Position numbers and translations under genes: made by a program
Notes under the pieces: model-generated
The model's database searches: none
Told to the model about the DNA's origin: nothing
The model's input: the letters and a program-made list of their open reading frames with translations, nothing else
Assembly: GCA_943737045.1 (NCBI GenBank)
Contig: CALSFV010000061.1
Span: 62,001-126,000 of the forward strand
Origin: Parapristionchus giblindavisi
Taxonomy: Eukaryota; Nematoda; Chromadorea; Rhabditida; Diplogasteridae
DNA: 64,000 nucleotides
Reading direction: 5' to 3'
Shown here: piece by piece, positions 13,401-28,133 of the stretch
How the letters are laid out: every line of letters begins with the position of its first letter
Numbering within the stretch: position 1 is the stretch's first letter

Positions 13401-15343
13401 TTTTTTGCTCTTTCGTTTGGTATATGACACGATGGGTTTCGCAGAAAATTTTTCATGTCAGGAATTGTTTTGTACTTATCAGAGTGATGGTTACTTTTGT
13501 ACTTAGGGCATTGTAGAATCAACAAAAGATTACAGCTTGACATGAACTGAAGTGTACATTATTCAGAATTGTTTGCTCTTTCACGTGGTATATGACACGA
13601 TAAGTTTCGCTAAAATATTGACGTCTCACGAATTCTTTAATGCCAAAAATGCATGGTTCAATGTTGTTAATTCGGCTGGAGCGGCCGTTGTTCAACATGG
13701 AACGTTGCAAATTATTCAGAATTTTTTGCTCTTTCGTTTGGTATATGACACGATGGGTTTCGCAGAAAATTTTTCATGTCAGGAATTGTTTTGTTCTTAT
13801 CAAAGTGATGGTTACTTTTGTACTTAGGGCATTGTAGAATCAACAAAAGATTACAGCTTGACATGAACTGAAGTGTACATTATTCAGAATTTTTTGCTCT
13901 TTCACGTGGTATATGACACGATAAGTTTCGCTAAAATATTGACGTCTCACGAATTCTTTAATGCCAAAAATGCATGGTTCAATGTTGTTAATTCGGCTGG
14001 AGCGGCCGTTGTTCAACATGGAACGTTGCAAATTATTCAGAATTTTTTGCTCTTTCGTTTGGTATATGACACGATGGGTTTCGCAGAAAATTTTTCATGT
14101 CAGGAATTGTTTTGTTCTTATCAGAGTGATGGTTACTTTTGTACTTAATGTTAGGGCATTGTAGAATCAACAAAAGATTACAGCTTGACATGAACTGAAG
14201 TGTACATTATTCAGAATTTTTTGCTCTTTCACGTGGTATATGACACGATAAGTTTCGCTAAAATATTGACGTGTCACGAATTCTTTAATGCCAAAAATGC
14301 ATTGTTCAATGTTGTTAATTCGGCTGGAGCGGCCGTTGTTCAACATGGAACGTTGCGAATTATTCAGAATTTTTTGCTCTTTCGTTTGTTATATGACACG
14401 CTGCGTTTCGAAGAAAATTTTTCATGTCAGGAATTGTTTTGTTCTTATCAGAGTGATGGTTACTTTTGTACTTAATGTTAGGGCATTGTAGAATCAACAA
14501 AAGATTACAGCTTGACATGAACTGAAGTGTACATTATTCAGAATTTTTTGCTCTTTCACGTGGTATATGACACGATAAGTTTCGCTAAAATATTGACGTG
14601 TCACGAATTCTTTAATGCCAAAAATGCATTGTTCAATGTTGTTAAGTCGGCTGGAGCGGCCGTTGTTCAACATGGAACGTTGCGAATTATTCAGAATTTT
14701 TTGCTCTTTCGTTTGACATGAACTGAAGTGTACATTATTCAGAATTTTTTGCTCTTTCACGTGGTATATGACACGATAAGTTTCGCTAAAATATTGACGT
14801 GTCACGAATTCTTTAATGCCAAAAATGCATTGTTCAATGTTGTTAATTCGGCTGGAGCGGCCGTTGTTCAACATGGAACGTTGCGAATTATTCAGAATTT
14901 TTTGCTCTTTCGTTTGGTATATGACACGATGGGTTTCGCAGAAAATTTTTCATGTCAGGAATTGTTTTGTTCTTATCAGAGTGATGGTTACTTTTGTACT
15001 TAATGTTAGGGCATTGTAGAATCAACAAAAGATTACAGCTTGACATGAACTGAAGTGTACATTATTCAGAATTTTTGCTCTTTCACGTGGTATATGACAC
15101 GATAAGTTTCGCTAAAATATTGACGTGTCACGAATTCTTTAATGCCAAAAATGCATTGTTCAATGTTGTTAAGTCGGCTGGAGCGGCCGTTGTTCAACAT
15201 GGAACGTTGCGAATTATTCAGAATTTTTTGCTCTTTCGTTTGACATGAACTGAAGTGTACATTATTCAGAATTTTTTGCTCTTTCATGTGGTATATGACA
15301 CGATAAGTTTCGCTAAAATATTGACGTGTCACGAATTCTTTAA

Positions 15344-15630
15344 AGATGGAGACCCACGAGTTTTTTCGTAATAAGACTATTCGGATGGAATGATAGAGAT
15401 TCATCACACGAATCGAAAGACCTATCTGATATTGATTCCCGATATGTTTAAAGCTCACTATGCGCATTGAAAGTACAACTTTCAAGGCATGTAGAGAGTG
15501 CCCTTCCGATTTGCATACTTGCTCTCTCATTTTCTCATTATCCCTTACGCCAATTACCATATAATATAAACAATAGCCAGCATGCTTATCGTGGCGGGAG
15601 TCAATCATACCAACTCATGGGTCCCCTTCT
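15344..15630. mobile_element. TTAA MITE in satellite, copy 5
   Basis: ACTATTCGG lineage. The short unit upstream has lost one T from the TTTTTT run near 15072. Confidence 0.85.
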
Positions 15631-16633
15631 TTAATGCCAAAAATGCATGGTTCAATGTTGTTAATTCGGCTGGAGCGGCCGTTGTTCAACATGGAACGTT
15701 GAAAATTATTCAGAATTTTTTGCCCTTTCGTTTGGTATATGACACGATGGGTTTCGCAGAAAATTTTTCATGTCAGGAATTGTTTTGTTCTTATCAGAGT
15801 GATGGTTACTTTTGTACTTAGGGCATTGTAGAATCAACAAAAGATTACAGCTTGACATGAACTGAAGTGTACATTATTCAGAATTGTTTGCTCTTTCACG
15901 TGGTATATGACACGATAAGTTTCGCTAAAATATTGACGTCTCATGAATTCTTTAATGCCAAAAATGCATGGTTCAATGTTGTTAATTCGGCTGGAGCGGC
16001 CGTTGTTCAACATGGAACGTTGCAAATTATTCAGAATTTTTTGCTCTTTCGTTTGGTATATGACACGATGGGTTTCGCAGAAAATTTTTCATGTCAGGAA
16101 TTGTTTTGTTCTTATCAAAGTGATGGTTACTTTTGTACTTAGGGCATTGTAGAATCAACAAAAGATTACAGCTTGACATGAACTGAAGTGTACATTATTC
16201 AGAATTTTTTGCTCTTTCACGTGGTATATGACACGATAAGTTTCGCTAAAATATTGACGTGTCACGAATTCTTTAATGCCAAAAATGCATTGTTCAATGT
16301 TGTTAATTCGGCTGGAGCGGCCGTTGTTCAACATGGAACGTTGCGAATTATTCAGAATTTTTTGCTCTTTCGTTTGGTATATGACACGATGGGTTTCGCA
16401 GAAAATTTTTCATGTCAGGAATTGTTTTGTTCTTATCAGAGTGATGGTTACTTTTGTACTTAATGTTAGGGCATTGTAGAATCAACAAAAGATTACAGCT
16501 TGACATGAACTGAAGTGTACATTATTCAGAATTTTTTGCTCTTTCACGTGGTATATGACACGATAAGTTTCGCTAAAATATTGACGTGTCACGAATTCTT
16601 TAATGCCAAAAATGCATTGTTCAATGTTGTTAA

Positions 16634-16973
16634 AGGTGGTGTCCCACGAATATTTTCGTGAACAAACTGTGAAGACAGAAAGGTAGCAAAAGTTATTTTA
16701 CGTACAGAACACTATTTATTTTGTGCTAATTTAGTCTATTGATCGCTAGAAACATTAATAAACCATCAGGCCCGGTTCAGGGAAGGGCGCGCTTTTTGAA
16801 AATTGAGGAAATTCGGCAATAGGTTTCGAACTTGCGTCAAACGGGTAACGAGTCTGAACGTTTACCACTGCGCTATGGGATAGATGAGAGGCTGAGCTAA
16901 CTCTTCGCATATCACTTTGCATTCGCACAAGAAGGGTGTAGTGATTTATCTGAATATTCGCGGGCCACCATCT
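16634..16973 (-). mobile_element. 340-bp TTAA element with tRNA-like core
   Basis: A different insertion, at another TTAA of the monomer (16630-16633 and 16974-16977). The ends are inverted repeats: AGGTGGTGTCCCACGAATA at the left, and AGATGGTGGCCCGCGAATA read inward from the right. On the minus strand the interior holds a tRNA-like pol III promoter. An A box, TAGCGCAGTGGTAAACG, lies around 16859-16875 and a B box, GTTCGAAACCT, at 16821-16831, about 30 bp apart. It therefore looks like a piggyBac-type MITE that carries a SINE or tRNA pseudogene. It occurs once in this array. Confidence 0.75.
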
Positions 16974-19900
16974 TTAAGTCGGCTGGAGCGGCCGTTGTTC
17001 AACATGGAACGTTGCGAATTATTCAGAATTTTTTGCTCTTTCGTTTGACATGAACTGAAGTGTACATTATTCAGAATTTTTTGCTCTTTCACGTGGTATA
17101 TGACACGATAAGTTTCGCTAAAATATTGACGTGTCACGAATTCTTTAATGCCAAAAATGCATTGTTCAATGTTGTTAATTCGGCTGGAGCGGCCGTTGTT
17201 CAACATGGAACGTTGCGAATTATTCAGAATTTTTTGCTCTTTCGTTTGGTATATGACACGATGGGTTTCGCAGAAAATTTTTCATGTCAGGAATTGTTTT
17301 GTTCTTATCAGAGTGATGGTTACTTTTGTACTTAGGGCATTGTAGAATCAACAAAAGATTACAGCTTGACATGAACTGAAGTGTACATTATTCAGAATTG
17401 TTTGCTCTTTCACGTGGTATATGACACGATAAGTTTCGCTAAAATATTGACGTCTCACGAATTCTTTAATGCCAAAAATGCATGGTTCAATGTTGTTAAT
17501 TCGGCTGGAGCGGCCGTTGTTCAACATGGAACGTTGCAAATTATTCAGAATTTTTTGCTCTTTCGTTTGGTATATGACACGATGGGTTTCGCAGAAAATT
17601 TTTCATGTCAGGAATTGTTTTGTTCTTATCAAAGTGATGGTTACTTTTGTACTTAGGGCATTGTAGAATCAACAAAAGATTACAGCTTGACATGAACTGA
17701 AGTGTACATTATTCAGAATTTTTTGCTCTTTCACGTGGTATATGACACGATAAGTTTCGCTAAAATATTGACGTGTCACGAATTCTTTAATGCCAAAAAT
17801 GCATGGTTCAATGTTGTTAATTCGGCTGGAGCGGCCGTTGTTCAACATGGAACGTTGCGAATTATTCAGAATTTTTTGCTCTTTCGTTTGACATGAACTG
17901 AAGTGTACATTATTCAGAATTTTTTGCTCTTTCACGTGGTATATGACACGATAAGTTTCGCTAAAATATTGACGTGTCACGAATTCTTTAATGCCAAAAA
18001 TGCATTGTTCAATGTTGTTAATTCGGCTGGAGCGGCCGTTGTTCAACATGGAACGTTGCGAATTATTCAGAATTTTTTGCTCTTTCGTTTGGTATATGAC
18101 ACGATGGGTTTCGCAGAAAATTTTTCATGTCAGGAATTGTTTTGTTCTTATCAGAGTGATGGTTACTTTTGTACTTAATGTTAGGGCATTGTAGAATCAA
18201 CAAAAGATTACAGCTTGACATGAACTGAAGTGTACATTATTCAGAATTTTTTGCTCTTTCACGTGGTATATGACACGATAAGTTTCGCTAAAATATTGAC
18301 GTGTCACGAATTCTTTAATGCCAAAAATGCATTGTTCAATGTTGATAAGTCGGCTGGAGCGGCCGTTGTTCAACATGGAACGTTGCGAATTATTCAGAAT
18401 TTTTTGCTCTTTCGTTTGGTATATGACACGCTGCGTTTCGAAGAAAATTTTTCATGTCAGGAATTGTTTTGTTCTTATCAGAGTGATGGTTACTTTTGTA
18501 CTTAGGGCATTGTAGAATCAACAAAAGATTACAGCTTGACATGAACTGAAGTGTACATTATTCAGAATTGTTTGCTCTTTCACGTGGTATATGACACGAT
18601 AAGTTTCGCTAAAATATTGACGTCTCACGAATTCTTTAATGCCAAAAATGCATGGTTCAATGTTGTTAATTCGGCTGGAGCGGCCGTTGTTCAACATGGA
18701 ACGTTGCAAATTATTCAGAATTTTTTGCTCTTTCGTTTGGTATATGACACGATGGGTTTCGCAGAAAATTTTTCATGTCAGGAATTGTTTTGTTCTTATC
18801 AAAGTGATGGTTACTTTTGTACTTAGGGCATTGTAGAATCAACAAAAGATTACAGCTTGACATGAACTGAAGTGTACATTATTCAGAATTTTTTGCTCTT
18901 TCACGTGGTATATGACACGATAAGTTTCGCTAAAATATTGACGTGTCACGAATTCTTTAATGCCAAAAATGCATGGTTCAATGTTGTTAATTCGGCTGGA
19001 GCGGCCGTTGTTCAACATGGAACGTTGCGAATTATTCAGAATTTTTTGCTCTTTCGTTTGACATGAACTGAAGTGTACATTATTCAGAATTTTTTGCTCT
19101 TTCACGTGGTATATGACACGATAAGTTTCGCTAAAATATTGACGTGTCACGAATTCTTTAATGCCAAAAATGCATTGTTCAATGTTGTTAATTCGGCTGG
19201 AGCGGCCGTTGTTCAACATGGAACGTTGCGAAATATTCAGAATTTTTTGCTCTTTCGTTTGGTATATGACACGATGGGTTTCGCAGAAAATTTTTCATGT
19301 CAGGAATTGTTTTGTTCTTATCAGAGTGATGGTTACTTTTGTACTTAATGTTAGGGCATTGTAGAATCAACAAAAGATTACAGCTTGACATGAACTGAAG
19401 TGTACATTATTCAGAATTTTTTGCTCTTTCACGTGGTATATGACACGATAAGTTTCGCTAAAATATTGACGTGTCACGAATTCTTTAATGCCAAAAATGC
19501 ATTGTTCAATGTTGATAAGTCGGCTGGAGCGGCCGTTGTTCAACATGGAACGTTGCGAATTATTCAGAATTTTTTGCTCTTTCGTTTGGTATATGACACG
19601 CTGCGTTTCGAAGAAATTTTTCATGTCAGGAATTGTTTTGTTCTTATCAGAGTGATGGTTACTTTTGTACTTAGGGCATTGTAGAATCAACAAAAGATTA
19701 CAGCTTGACATGAACTGAAGTGTACATTATTCAGAATTGTTTGCTCTTTCACGTGGTATATGACACGATAAGTTTCGCTAAAATATTGACGTCTCACGAA
19801 TTCTTTAATGCCAAAAATGCATGGTTCAATGTTGTTAATTCGGCTGGAGCGGCCGTTGTTCAACATGGAACGTTGCAAATTATTCAGAATTTTTTGCTCT

Positions 19901-20657
19901 TTCGTTTGGTATATGACACGATGGGTTTCGCAGAAAATTTTTCATGTCAGGAATTGTTTTGTTCTTATCAAAGTGATGGTTACTTTTGTACTTAGGGCAT
20001 TGTAGAATCAACAAAAGATTACAGCTTGACATGAACTGAAGTGTACATTATTCAGAATTTTTTGCTCTTTCACGTGGTATATGACACGATAAGTTTCGCT
20101 AAAATATTGACGTGTCACGAATTCTTTAATGCCAAAAATGCATGGTTCAATGTTGTTAATTCGGCTGGAGCGGCCGTTGTTCAACATGGAACGTTGCGAA
20201 TTATTCAGAATTTTTTGCTCTTTCGTTTGGTATATGACACGATGGGTTTCGCAGAAAATTTTTCATGTCAGGAATTGTTTTGTTCTTATCAGAGTGATGG
20301 TTACTTTTGTACTTAATGTTAGGGCATTGTAGAATCAACAAAAGATTACAGCTTGACATGAACTGAAGTGTACATTATTCAGAATTTTTTGCTCTTTCAC
20401 GTGATATATGACACGATAAGTTTCGCTAAAATATTGACGTGTCACGAATTCTTTAATGCCAAAAATGCATTGTTCAATGTTGATAAGTCGGCTGGAGCGG
20501 CCGTTGTTCAACATGGAACGTTGCGAATTATTCAGAATTTTTTGCTCTTTCGTTTGACATGAACTGAAGTGTACATTATTCAGAATTTTTTGCTCTTTCA
20601 TGTGGTATATGACACGATAAGTTTCGCTAAAATATTGACGTGTCACGAATTCTTTAA

Positions 20658-20944
20658 AGATGGAGACCCACGAGTTTTTTCGTAATAAGACTGTTCGGAT
20701 GGAATGATAGAGATTCATCACACGAATCGAAAGACCTATCTGATATTGATTCCCGATATGTTTAAAGCTCACTATGCGCATTGAAAGTACAACTTTCAAG
20801 GCATGTAGAGAGTGCCCTTCCGATTTGCATACTTGCTCTCTCATTTTCTCATTATCCCTTACGCCAATTACCATATAATATAAACAATAGCCAGCATGCT
20901 TATCGTGGCGGGAGTCAATCATACCAACTCATGGGTCCCCTTCT
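20658..20944. mobile_element. TTAA MITE in satellite, copy 6
   Basis: ACTGTTCGG lineage. First of three copies spaced about 2.64 kb apart that mark the large higher-order repeat at the right end of the array. Confidence 0.85.
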
Positions 20945-23300
20945 TTAATGCCAAAAATGCATTGTTCAATGTTGTTAATTCGGCTGGAGCGGCCGTTGTT
21001 CAACATGGAACGTTGCGAATTATTCAGAATTTTTTGCTCTTTCGTTTGGTATATGACACGCTGCGTTTCTAAGAAAATTTTTCATGTCAGGAATTGTTTT
21101 GTTCTTATCAGAGTGATGGTTACTTTTGTACTTAGGGCATTGTAGAATCAACAAAAGATTACAGCTTGACATGAACTGAAGTGTACATTATTCAGAATTT
21201 TTTGCTCTTTCACGTGGTATATGACACGATAAGTTTCGCTAAAATATTGACGTCTCATGAATTCTTTAATGCCAAAAATGCATGGTTCAATGTTGTTAAT
21301 TCGGCTGGAGCGGCCGTTGTTCAACATGGAACGTTGCAAATTATTCAGAATTTTTTGCTCTTTCGTTTGGTATATGACACGATGGGTTTCGCAGAAAATT
21401 TTTCATGTCAGGAATTGTTTTGTTCTTATCAGAGTGATGGTTACTTTTGTACTTAATGTTAGGGCATTGTAGAATCAACAAAAGATTACAGCTTGACATG
21501 AACTGAAGTGTACATTATTCAGAATTTTTTGCTCTTTCACGTGGTATATGACACGATAAGTTTCGCTAAAATATTGACGTGTCACGAATTCTTTAATGCC
21601 AAAAATGCATTGTTCAATGTTGTTAATTCGGCTGGAGCGGCCGTTGTTCAACATGGAACGTTGCGAATTATTCAGAATTTTTTGCTCTTTCGTTTGGTAT
21701 ATGACACGATGGGTTTCGCAGAAAATTTTTCATGTCAGGAATTGTTTTGTTCTTATCAGAGTGATGGTTACTTTTGTACTTAATGTTAGGGCATTGTAGA
21801 ATCAACAAAAGATTACAGCTTGACATGAACTGAAGTGTACATTATTCAGAATTTTTTGCTCTTTCACGTGGTATATGACACGATAAGTTTCGCTAAAATA
21901 TTGACGTGTCACGAATTCTTTAATGCCAAAAATGCATTGTTCAATGTTGTTAAGTCGGCTGGAGCGGCCGTTGTTCAACATGGAACGTTGCGAATTATTC
22001 AGAATTTTTTGCTCTTTCGTTTGACATGAACTGAAGTGTACATTATTCAGAATTTTTTGCTCTTTCACGTGGTATATGACACGATAAGTTTCGCTAAAAT
22101 ATTGACGTGTCACGAATTCTTTAATGCCAAAAATGCATTGTTCAATGTTGTTAATTCGGCTGGAGCGGCCGTTGTTCAACATGGAACGTTGCGAATTATT
22201 CAGAATTTTTTGCTCTTTCGTTTGGTATATGACACGATGGGTTTCGCAGAAAATTTTTCATGTCAGGAATTGTTTTGTTCTTATCAGAGTGATGGTTACT
22301 TTTGTACTTAATGTTAGGGCATTGTAGAATCAACAAAAGATTACAGCTTGACATGAACTGAAGTGTACATTATTCAGAATTTTTTGCTCTTTCACGTGGT
22401 ATATGACACGATAAGTTTCGCTAAAATATTGACGTGTCACGAATTCTTTAATGCCAAAAATGCATTGTTCAATGTTGATAAGTCGGCTGGAGCGGCCGTT
22501 GTTCAACATGGAACGTTGCGAATTATTCAGAATTTTTTGCTCTTTCGTTTGGTATATGACACGCTGCGTTTCGAAGAAAATTTTTCATGTCAGGAATTGT
22601 TTTGTTCTTATCAGAGTGATGGTTACTTTTGTACTTAGGGCATTGTAGAATCAACAAAAGATTACAGCTTGACATGAACTGAAGTGTACATTATTCAGAA
22701 TTGTTTGCTCTTTCACGTGGTATATGACACGATAAGTTTCGCTAAAATATTGACGTCTCACGAATTCTTTAATGCCAAAAATGCATGGTTCAATGTTGTT
22801 AATTCGGCTGGAGCGGCCGTTGTTCAACATGGAACGTTGCAAATTATTCAGAATTTTTTGCTCTTTCGTTTGGTATATGACACGATGGGTTTCGCAGAAA
22901 ATTTTTCATGTCAGGAATTGTTTTGTTCTTATCAGAGTGATGGTTACTTTTGTACTTAATGTTAGGGCATTGTAGAATCAACAAAAGATTACAGCTTGAC
23001 ATGAACTGAAGTGTACATTATTCAGAATTTTTTGCTCTTTCACGTGATATATGACACGATAAGTTTCGCTAAAATATTGACGTGTCACGAATTCTTTAAT
23101 GCCAAAAATGCATTGTTCAATGTTGATAAGTCGGCTGGAGCGGCCGTTGTTCAACATGGAACGTTGCGAATTATTCAGAATTTTTTGCTCTTTCGTTTGA
23201 CATGAACTGAAGTGTACATTATTCAGAATTTTTTGCTCTTTCATGTGGTATATGACACGATAAGTTTCGCTAAAATATTGACGTGTCACGAATTCTTTAA

Positions 23301-23587
23301 AGATGGAGACCCACGAGTTTTTTCGTAATAAGACTGTTCGGATGGAATGATAGAGATTCATCACACGAATCGAAAGACCTATCTGATATTGATTCCCGAT
23401 ATGTTTAAAGCTCACTATGCGCATTGAAAGTACAACTTTCAAGGCATGTAGAGAGTGCCCTTCCGATTTGCATACTTGCTCTCTCATTTTCTCATTATCC
23501 CTTACGCCAATTACCATATAATATAAACAATAGCCAGCATGCTTATCGTGGCGGGAGTCAATCATACCAACTCATGGGTCCCCTTCT
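23301..23587. mobile_element. TTAA MITE in satellite, copy 7
   Basis: 2643 bp after copy 6. The neighbouring monomers repeat in the same order, including a TTCTAAGAAA variant shortly after the MITE. Confidence 0.85.
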
Positions 23588-25937
23588 TTAATGCCAAAAA
23601 TGCATTGTTCAATGTTGTTAATTCGGCTGGAGCGGCCGTTGTTCAACATGGAACGTTGCGAATTATTCAGAATTTTTTGCTCTTTCGTTTGGTATATGAC
23701 ACGCTGCGTTTCTAAGAAAATTTTTCATGTCAGGAATTGTTTTGTTCTTATCAGAGTGATGGTTACTTTTGTACTTAGGGCATTGTAGAATCAACAAAAG
23801 ATTACAGCTTGACATGAACTGAAGTGTACATTATTCAGAATTTTTTGCTCTTTCACGTGGTATATGACACGATAAGTTTCGCTAAAATATTGACGTCTCA
23901 TGAATTCTTTAATGCCAAAAATGCATGGTTCAATGTTGTTAATTCGGCTGGAGCGGCCGTTGTTCAACATGGAACGTTGCAAATTATTCAGAATTTTTTG
24001 CTCTTTCGTTTGGTATATGACACGATGGGTTTCGCAGAAAATTTTTCATGTCAGGAATTGTTTTGTTCTTATCAGAGTGATGGTTACTTTTGTACTTAAT
24101 GTTAGGGCATTGTAGAATCAACAAAAGATTACAGCTTGACATGAACTGAAGTGTACATTATTCAGAATTTTTTGCTCTTTCACGTGGTATATGACACGAT
24201 AAGTTTCGCTAAAATATTGACGTGTCACGAATTCTTTAATGCCAAAAATGCATTGTTCAATGTTGTTAATTCGGCTGGAGCGGCCGTTGTTCAACATGGA
24301 ACGTTGCGAATTATTCAGAATTTTTTGCTCTTTCGTTTGGTATATGACACGATGGGTTTCGCAGAAAATTTTTCATGTCAGGAATTGTTTTGTTCTTATC
24401 AGAGTGATGGTTACTTTTGTACTTAATGTTAGGGCATTGTAGAATCAACAAAAGATTACAGCTTGACATGAACTGAAGTGTACATTATTCAGAATTTTTT
24501 GCTCTTTCACGTGGTATATGACACGATAAGTTTCGCTAAAATATTGACGTGTCACGAATTCTTTAATGCCAAAAATGCATTGTTCAATGTTGTTAAGTCG
24601 GCTGGAGCGGCCGTTGTTCAACATGGAACGTTGCGAATTATTCAGAATTTTTTGCTCTTTCGTTTGACATGAACTGAAGTGTACATTATTCAGAATTTTT
24701 TGCTCTTTCACGTGGTATATGACACGATAAGTTTCGCTAAAATATTGACGTGTCACGAATTCTTTAATGCCAAAAATGCATTGTTCAATGTTGTTAATTC
24801 GGCTGGAGCGGCCGTTGTTCAACATGGAACGTTGCGAATTATTCAGAATTTTTTGCTCTTTCGTTTGGTATATGACACGATGGGTTTCGCAGAAAATTTT
24901 TCATGTCAGGAATTGTTTTGTTCTTATCAGAGTGATGGTTACTTTTGTACTTAATGTTAGGGCATTGTAGAATCAACAAAAGATTACAGCTTGACATGAA
25001 CTGAAGTGTACATTATTCAGAATTTTTTGCTCTTTCACGTGGTATATGACACGATAAGTTTCGCTAAAATATTGACGTGTCACGAATTCTTTAATGCCAA
25101 AAATGCATTGTTCAATGTTGATAAGTCGGCTGGAGCGGCCGTTGTTCAACATGGAACGTTGCGAATTATTCAGAATTTTTTGCTCTTTCGTTTGGTATAT
25201 GACACGCTGCGTTTCGAAGAAAATTTTTCATGTCAGGAATTGTTTTGTTCTTATCAGAGTGATGGTTACTTTTGTACTTAGGGCATTGTAGAATCAACAA
25301 AAGATTACAGCTTGACATGAACTGAAGTGTACATTATTCAGAATTGTTTGCTCTTTCACGTGGTATATGACACGATAAGTTTCGCTAAAATATTGACGTC
25401 TCACGAATTCTTTAATGCCAAAAATGCATGGTTCAATGTTGTTAATTCGGCTGGAGCGGCCGTTGTTCAACATGGAACGTTGCAAATTATTCAGAATTTT
25501 TTGCTCTTTCGTTTGGTATATGACACGATGGGTTTCGCAGAAAATTTTTCATGTCAGGAATTGTTTTGTTCTTATCAAAGTGATGGTTACTTTTGTACTT
25601 AGGGCATTGTAGAATCAACAAAAGATTACAGCTTGACATGAACTGAAGTGTACATTATTCAGAATTTTTTGCTCTTTCACGTGGTATATGACACGATAAG
25701 TTTCGCTAAAATATTGACGTGTCACGAATTCTTTAATGCCAAAAATGCATGGTTCAATGTTGTTAATTCGGCTGGAGCGGCCGTTGTTCAACATGGAACG
25801 TTGCGAATTATTCAGAATTTTTTGCTCTTTCGTTTGACATGAACTGAAGTGTACATTATTCAGAATTTTTTGCTCTTTCATGTGGTATATGACACGATAA
25901 GTTTCGCTAAAATATTGACGTGTCACGAATTCTTTAA

Positions 25938-26224
25938 AGATGGAGACCCACGAGTTTTTTCGTAATAAGACTGTTCGGATGGAATGATAGAGATTCATCA
26001 CACGAATCGAAAGACCTATCTGATATTGATTCCCGATATGTTTAAAGCTCACTATGCGCATTGAAAGTACAACTTTCAAGGCATGTAGAGAGTGCCCTTC
26101 CGATTTGCATACTTGCTCTCTCATTTTCTCATTATCCCTTACGCCAATTACCATATAATATAAACAATAGCCAGCATGCTTATCGTGGCGGGAGTCAATC
26201 ATACCAACTCATGGGTCCCCTTCT
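25938..26224. mobile_element. TTAA MITE in satellite, copy 8
   Basis: 2637 bp after copy 7. The 6-bp difference equals one AATGTT indel in a neighbouring monomer. Confidence 0.85.
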
Positions 26225-28133
26225 TTAATGCCAAAAATGCATTGTTCAATGTTGTTAATTCGGCTGGAGCGGCCGTTGTTCAACATGGAACGTTGCGAAT
26301 TATTCAGAATTTTTTGCTCTTTCGTTTGGTATATGACACGCTGCGTTTCTAAGAAAATTTTTCATGTCAGGAATTGTTTTGTTCTTATCAGAGTGATGGT
26401 TACTTTTGTACTTAGGGCATTGTAGAATCAACAAAAGATTACAGCTTGACATGAACTGAAGTGTACATTATTCAGAATTTTTTGCTCTTTCACGTGGTAT
26501 ATGACACGATAAGTTTCGCTAAAATATTGACGTCTCATGAATTCTTTAATGCCAAAAATGCATGGTTCAATGTTGTTAATTCGGCTGGAGCGGCCGTTGT
26601 TCAACATGGAACGTTGCAAATTATTCAGAATTTTTTGCTCTTTCGTTTGGTATATGACACGATGGGTTTCGCAGAAAATTTTTCATGTCAGGAATTGTTT
26701 TGTTCTTATCAGAGTGATGGTTACTTTTGTACTTAATGTTAGGGCATTGTAGAATCAACAAAAGATTACAGCTTGACATGAACTGAAGTGTACATTATTC
26801 AGAATTTTTTGCTCTTTCACGTGGTATATGACACGATAAGTTTCGCTAAAATATTGACGTGTCACGAATTCTTTAATGCCAAAAATGCATTGTTCAATGT
26901 TGTTAATTCGGCTGGAGCGGCCGTTGTTCAACATGGAACGTTGCGAATTATTCAGAATTTTTTGCTCTTTCGTTTGGTATATGACACGATGGGTTTCGCA
27001 GAAAATTTTTCATGTCAGGAATTGTTTTGTTCTTATCAGAGTGATGGTTACTTTTGTACTTAATGTTAGGGCATTGTAGAATCAACAAAAGATTACAGCT
27101 TGACATGAACTGAAGTGTACATTATTCAGAATTTTTTGCTCTTTCACGTGGTATATGACACGATAAGTTTCGCTAAAATATTGACGTGTCACGAATTCTT
27201 TAATGCCAAAAATGCATTGTTCAATGTTGTTAAGTCGGCTGGAGCGGCCGTTGTTCAACATGGAACGTTGCGAATTATTCAGAATTTTTTGCTCTTTCGT
27301 TTGACATGAACTGAAGTGTACATTATTCAGAATTTTTTGCTCTTTCACGTGGTATATGACACGATAAGTTTCGCTAAAATATTGACGTGTCACGAATTCT
27401 TTAATGCCAAAAATGCATTGTTCAATGTTGTTAATTCGGCTGGAGCGGCCGTTGTTCAACATGGAACGTTGCGAATTATTCAGAATTTTTTGCTCTTTCG
27501 TTTGGTATATGACACGATGGGTTTCGCAGAAAATTTTTCATGTCAGGAATTGTTTTGTTCTTATCAGAGTGATGGTTACTTTTGTACTTAATGTTAGGGC
27601 ATTGTAGAATCAACAAAAGATTACAGCTTGACATGAACTGAAGTGTACATTATTCAGAATTTTTTGCTCTTTCACGTGGTATATGACACGATAAGTTTCG
27701 CTAAAATATTGACGTGTCACGAATTCTTTAATGCCAAAAATGCATTGTTCAATGTTGTTAAGTCGGCTGGAGCGGCCGTTGTTCAACATGGAACGTTGCG
27801 AATTATTCAGAATTTTTTGCTCTTTCGTTTGACATGAACTGAAGTGTACATTATTCAGAATTTTTTGCTCTTTCACGTGGTATATGACACGATAAGTTTC
27901 GCTAAAATATTGACGTGTCACGAATTCTTTAATGCCAAAAATGCATTGTTCAATGTTGTTAAGTCGGCTGGAGCGGCCGTTGTTCAACATGGAACGTTGC
28001 GAATTATTCAGAATTTTTTGCTCTTTCGTTTGACATGAACTGAAGTGTACATTATTCAGAATTTTTTGCTCTTTCATGTGGTATATGACACGATAAGTTT
28101 CGCTAAAATATTGACGTGTCACGAATTCTTTAA

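Larger units (their letters stand above)
17348..28133. repeat. Higher-order repeats within the satellite
   Basis: Groups of monomers repeat as blocks: 1170 bp (17348 to 18518, then 1169 bp to 19687) and about 2640 bp (20335, 22978, 25615). Further left the same behaviour is seen with 1296 bp (12223 to 13519) and 813 bp (3673 to 4486). Each block contains a fixed order of full, AATGTT-bearing, 120-bp-deleted and MITE-bearing monomers. This pattern is expected from unequal exchange or rolling-circle re-insertion. Confidence 0.85.
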
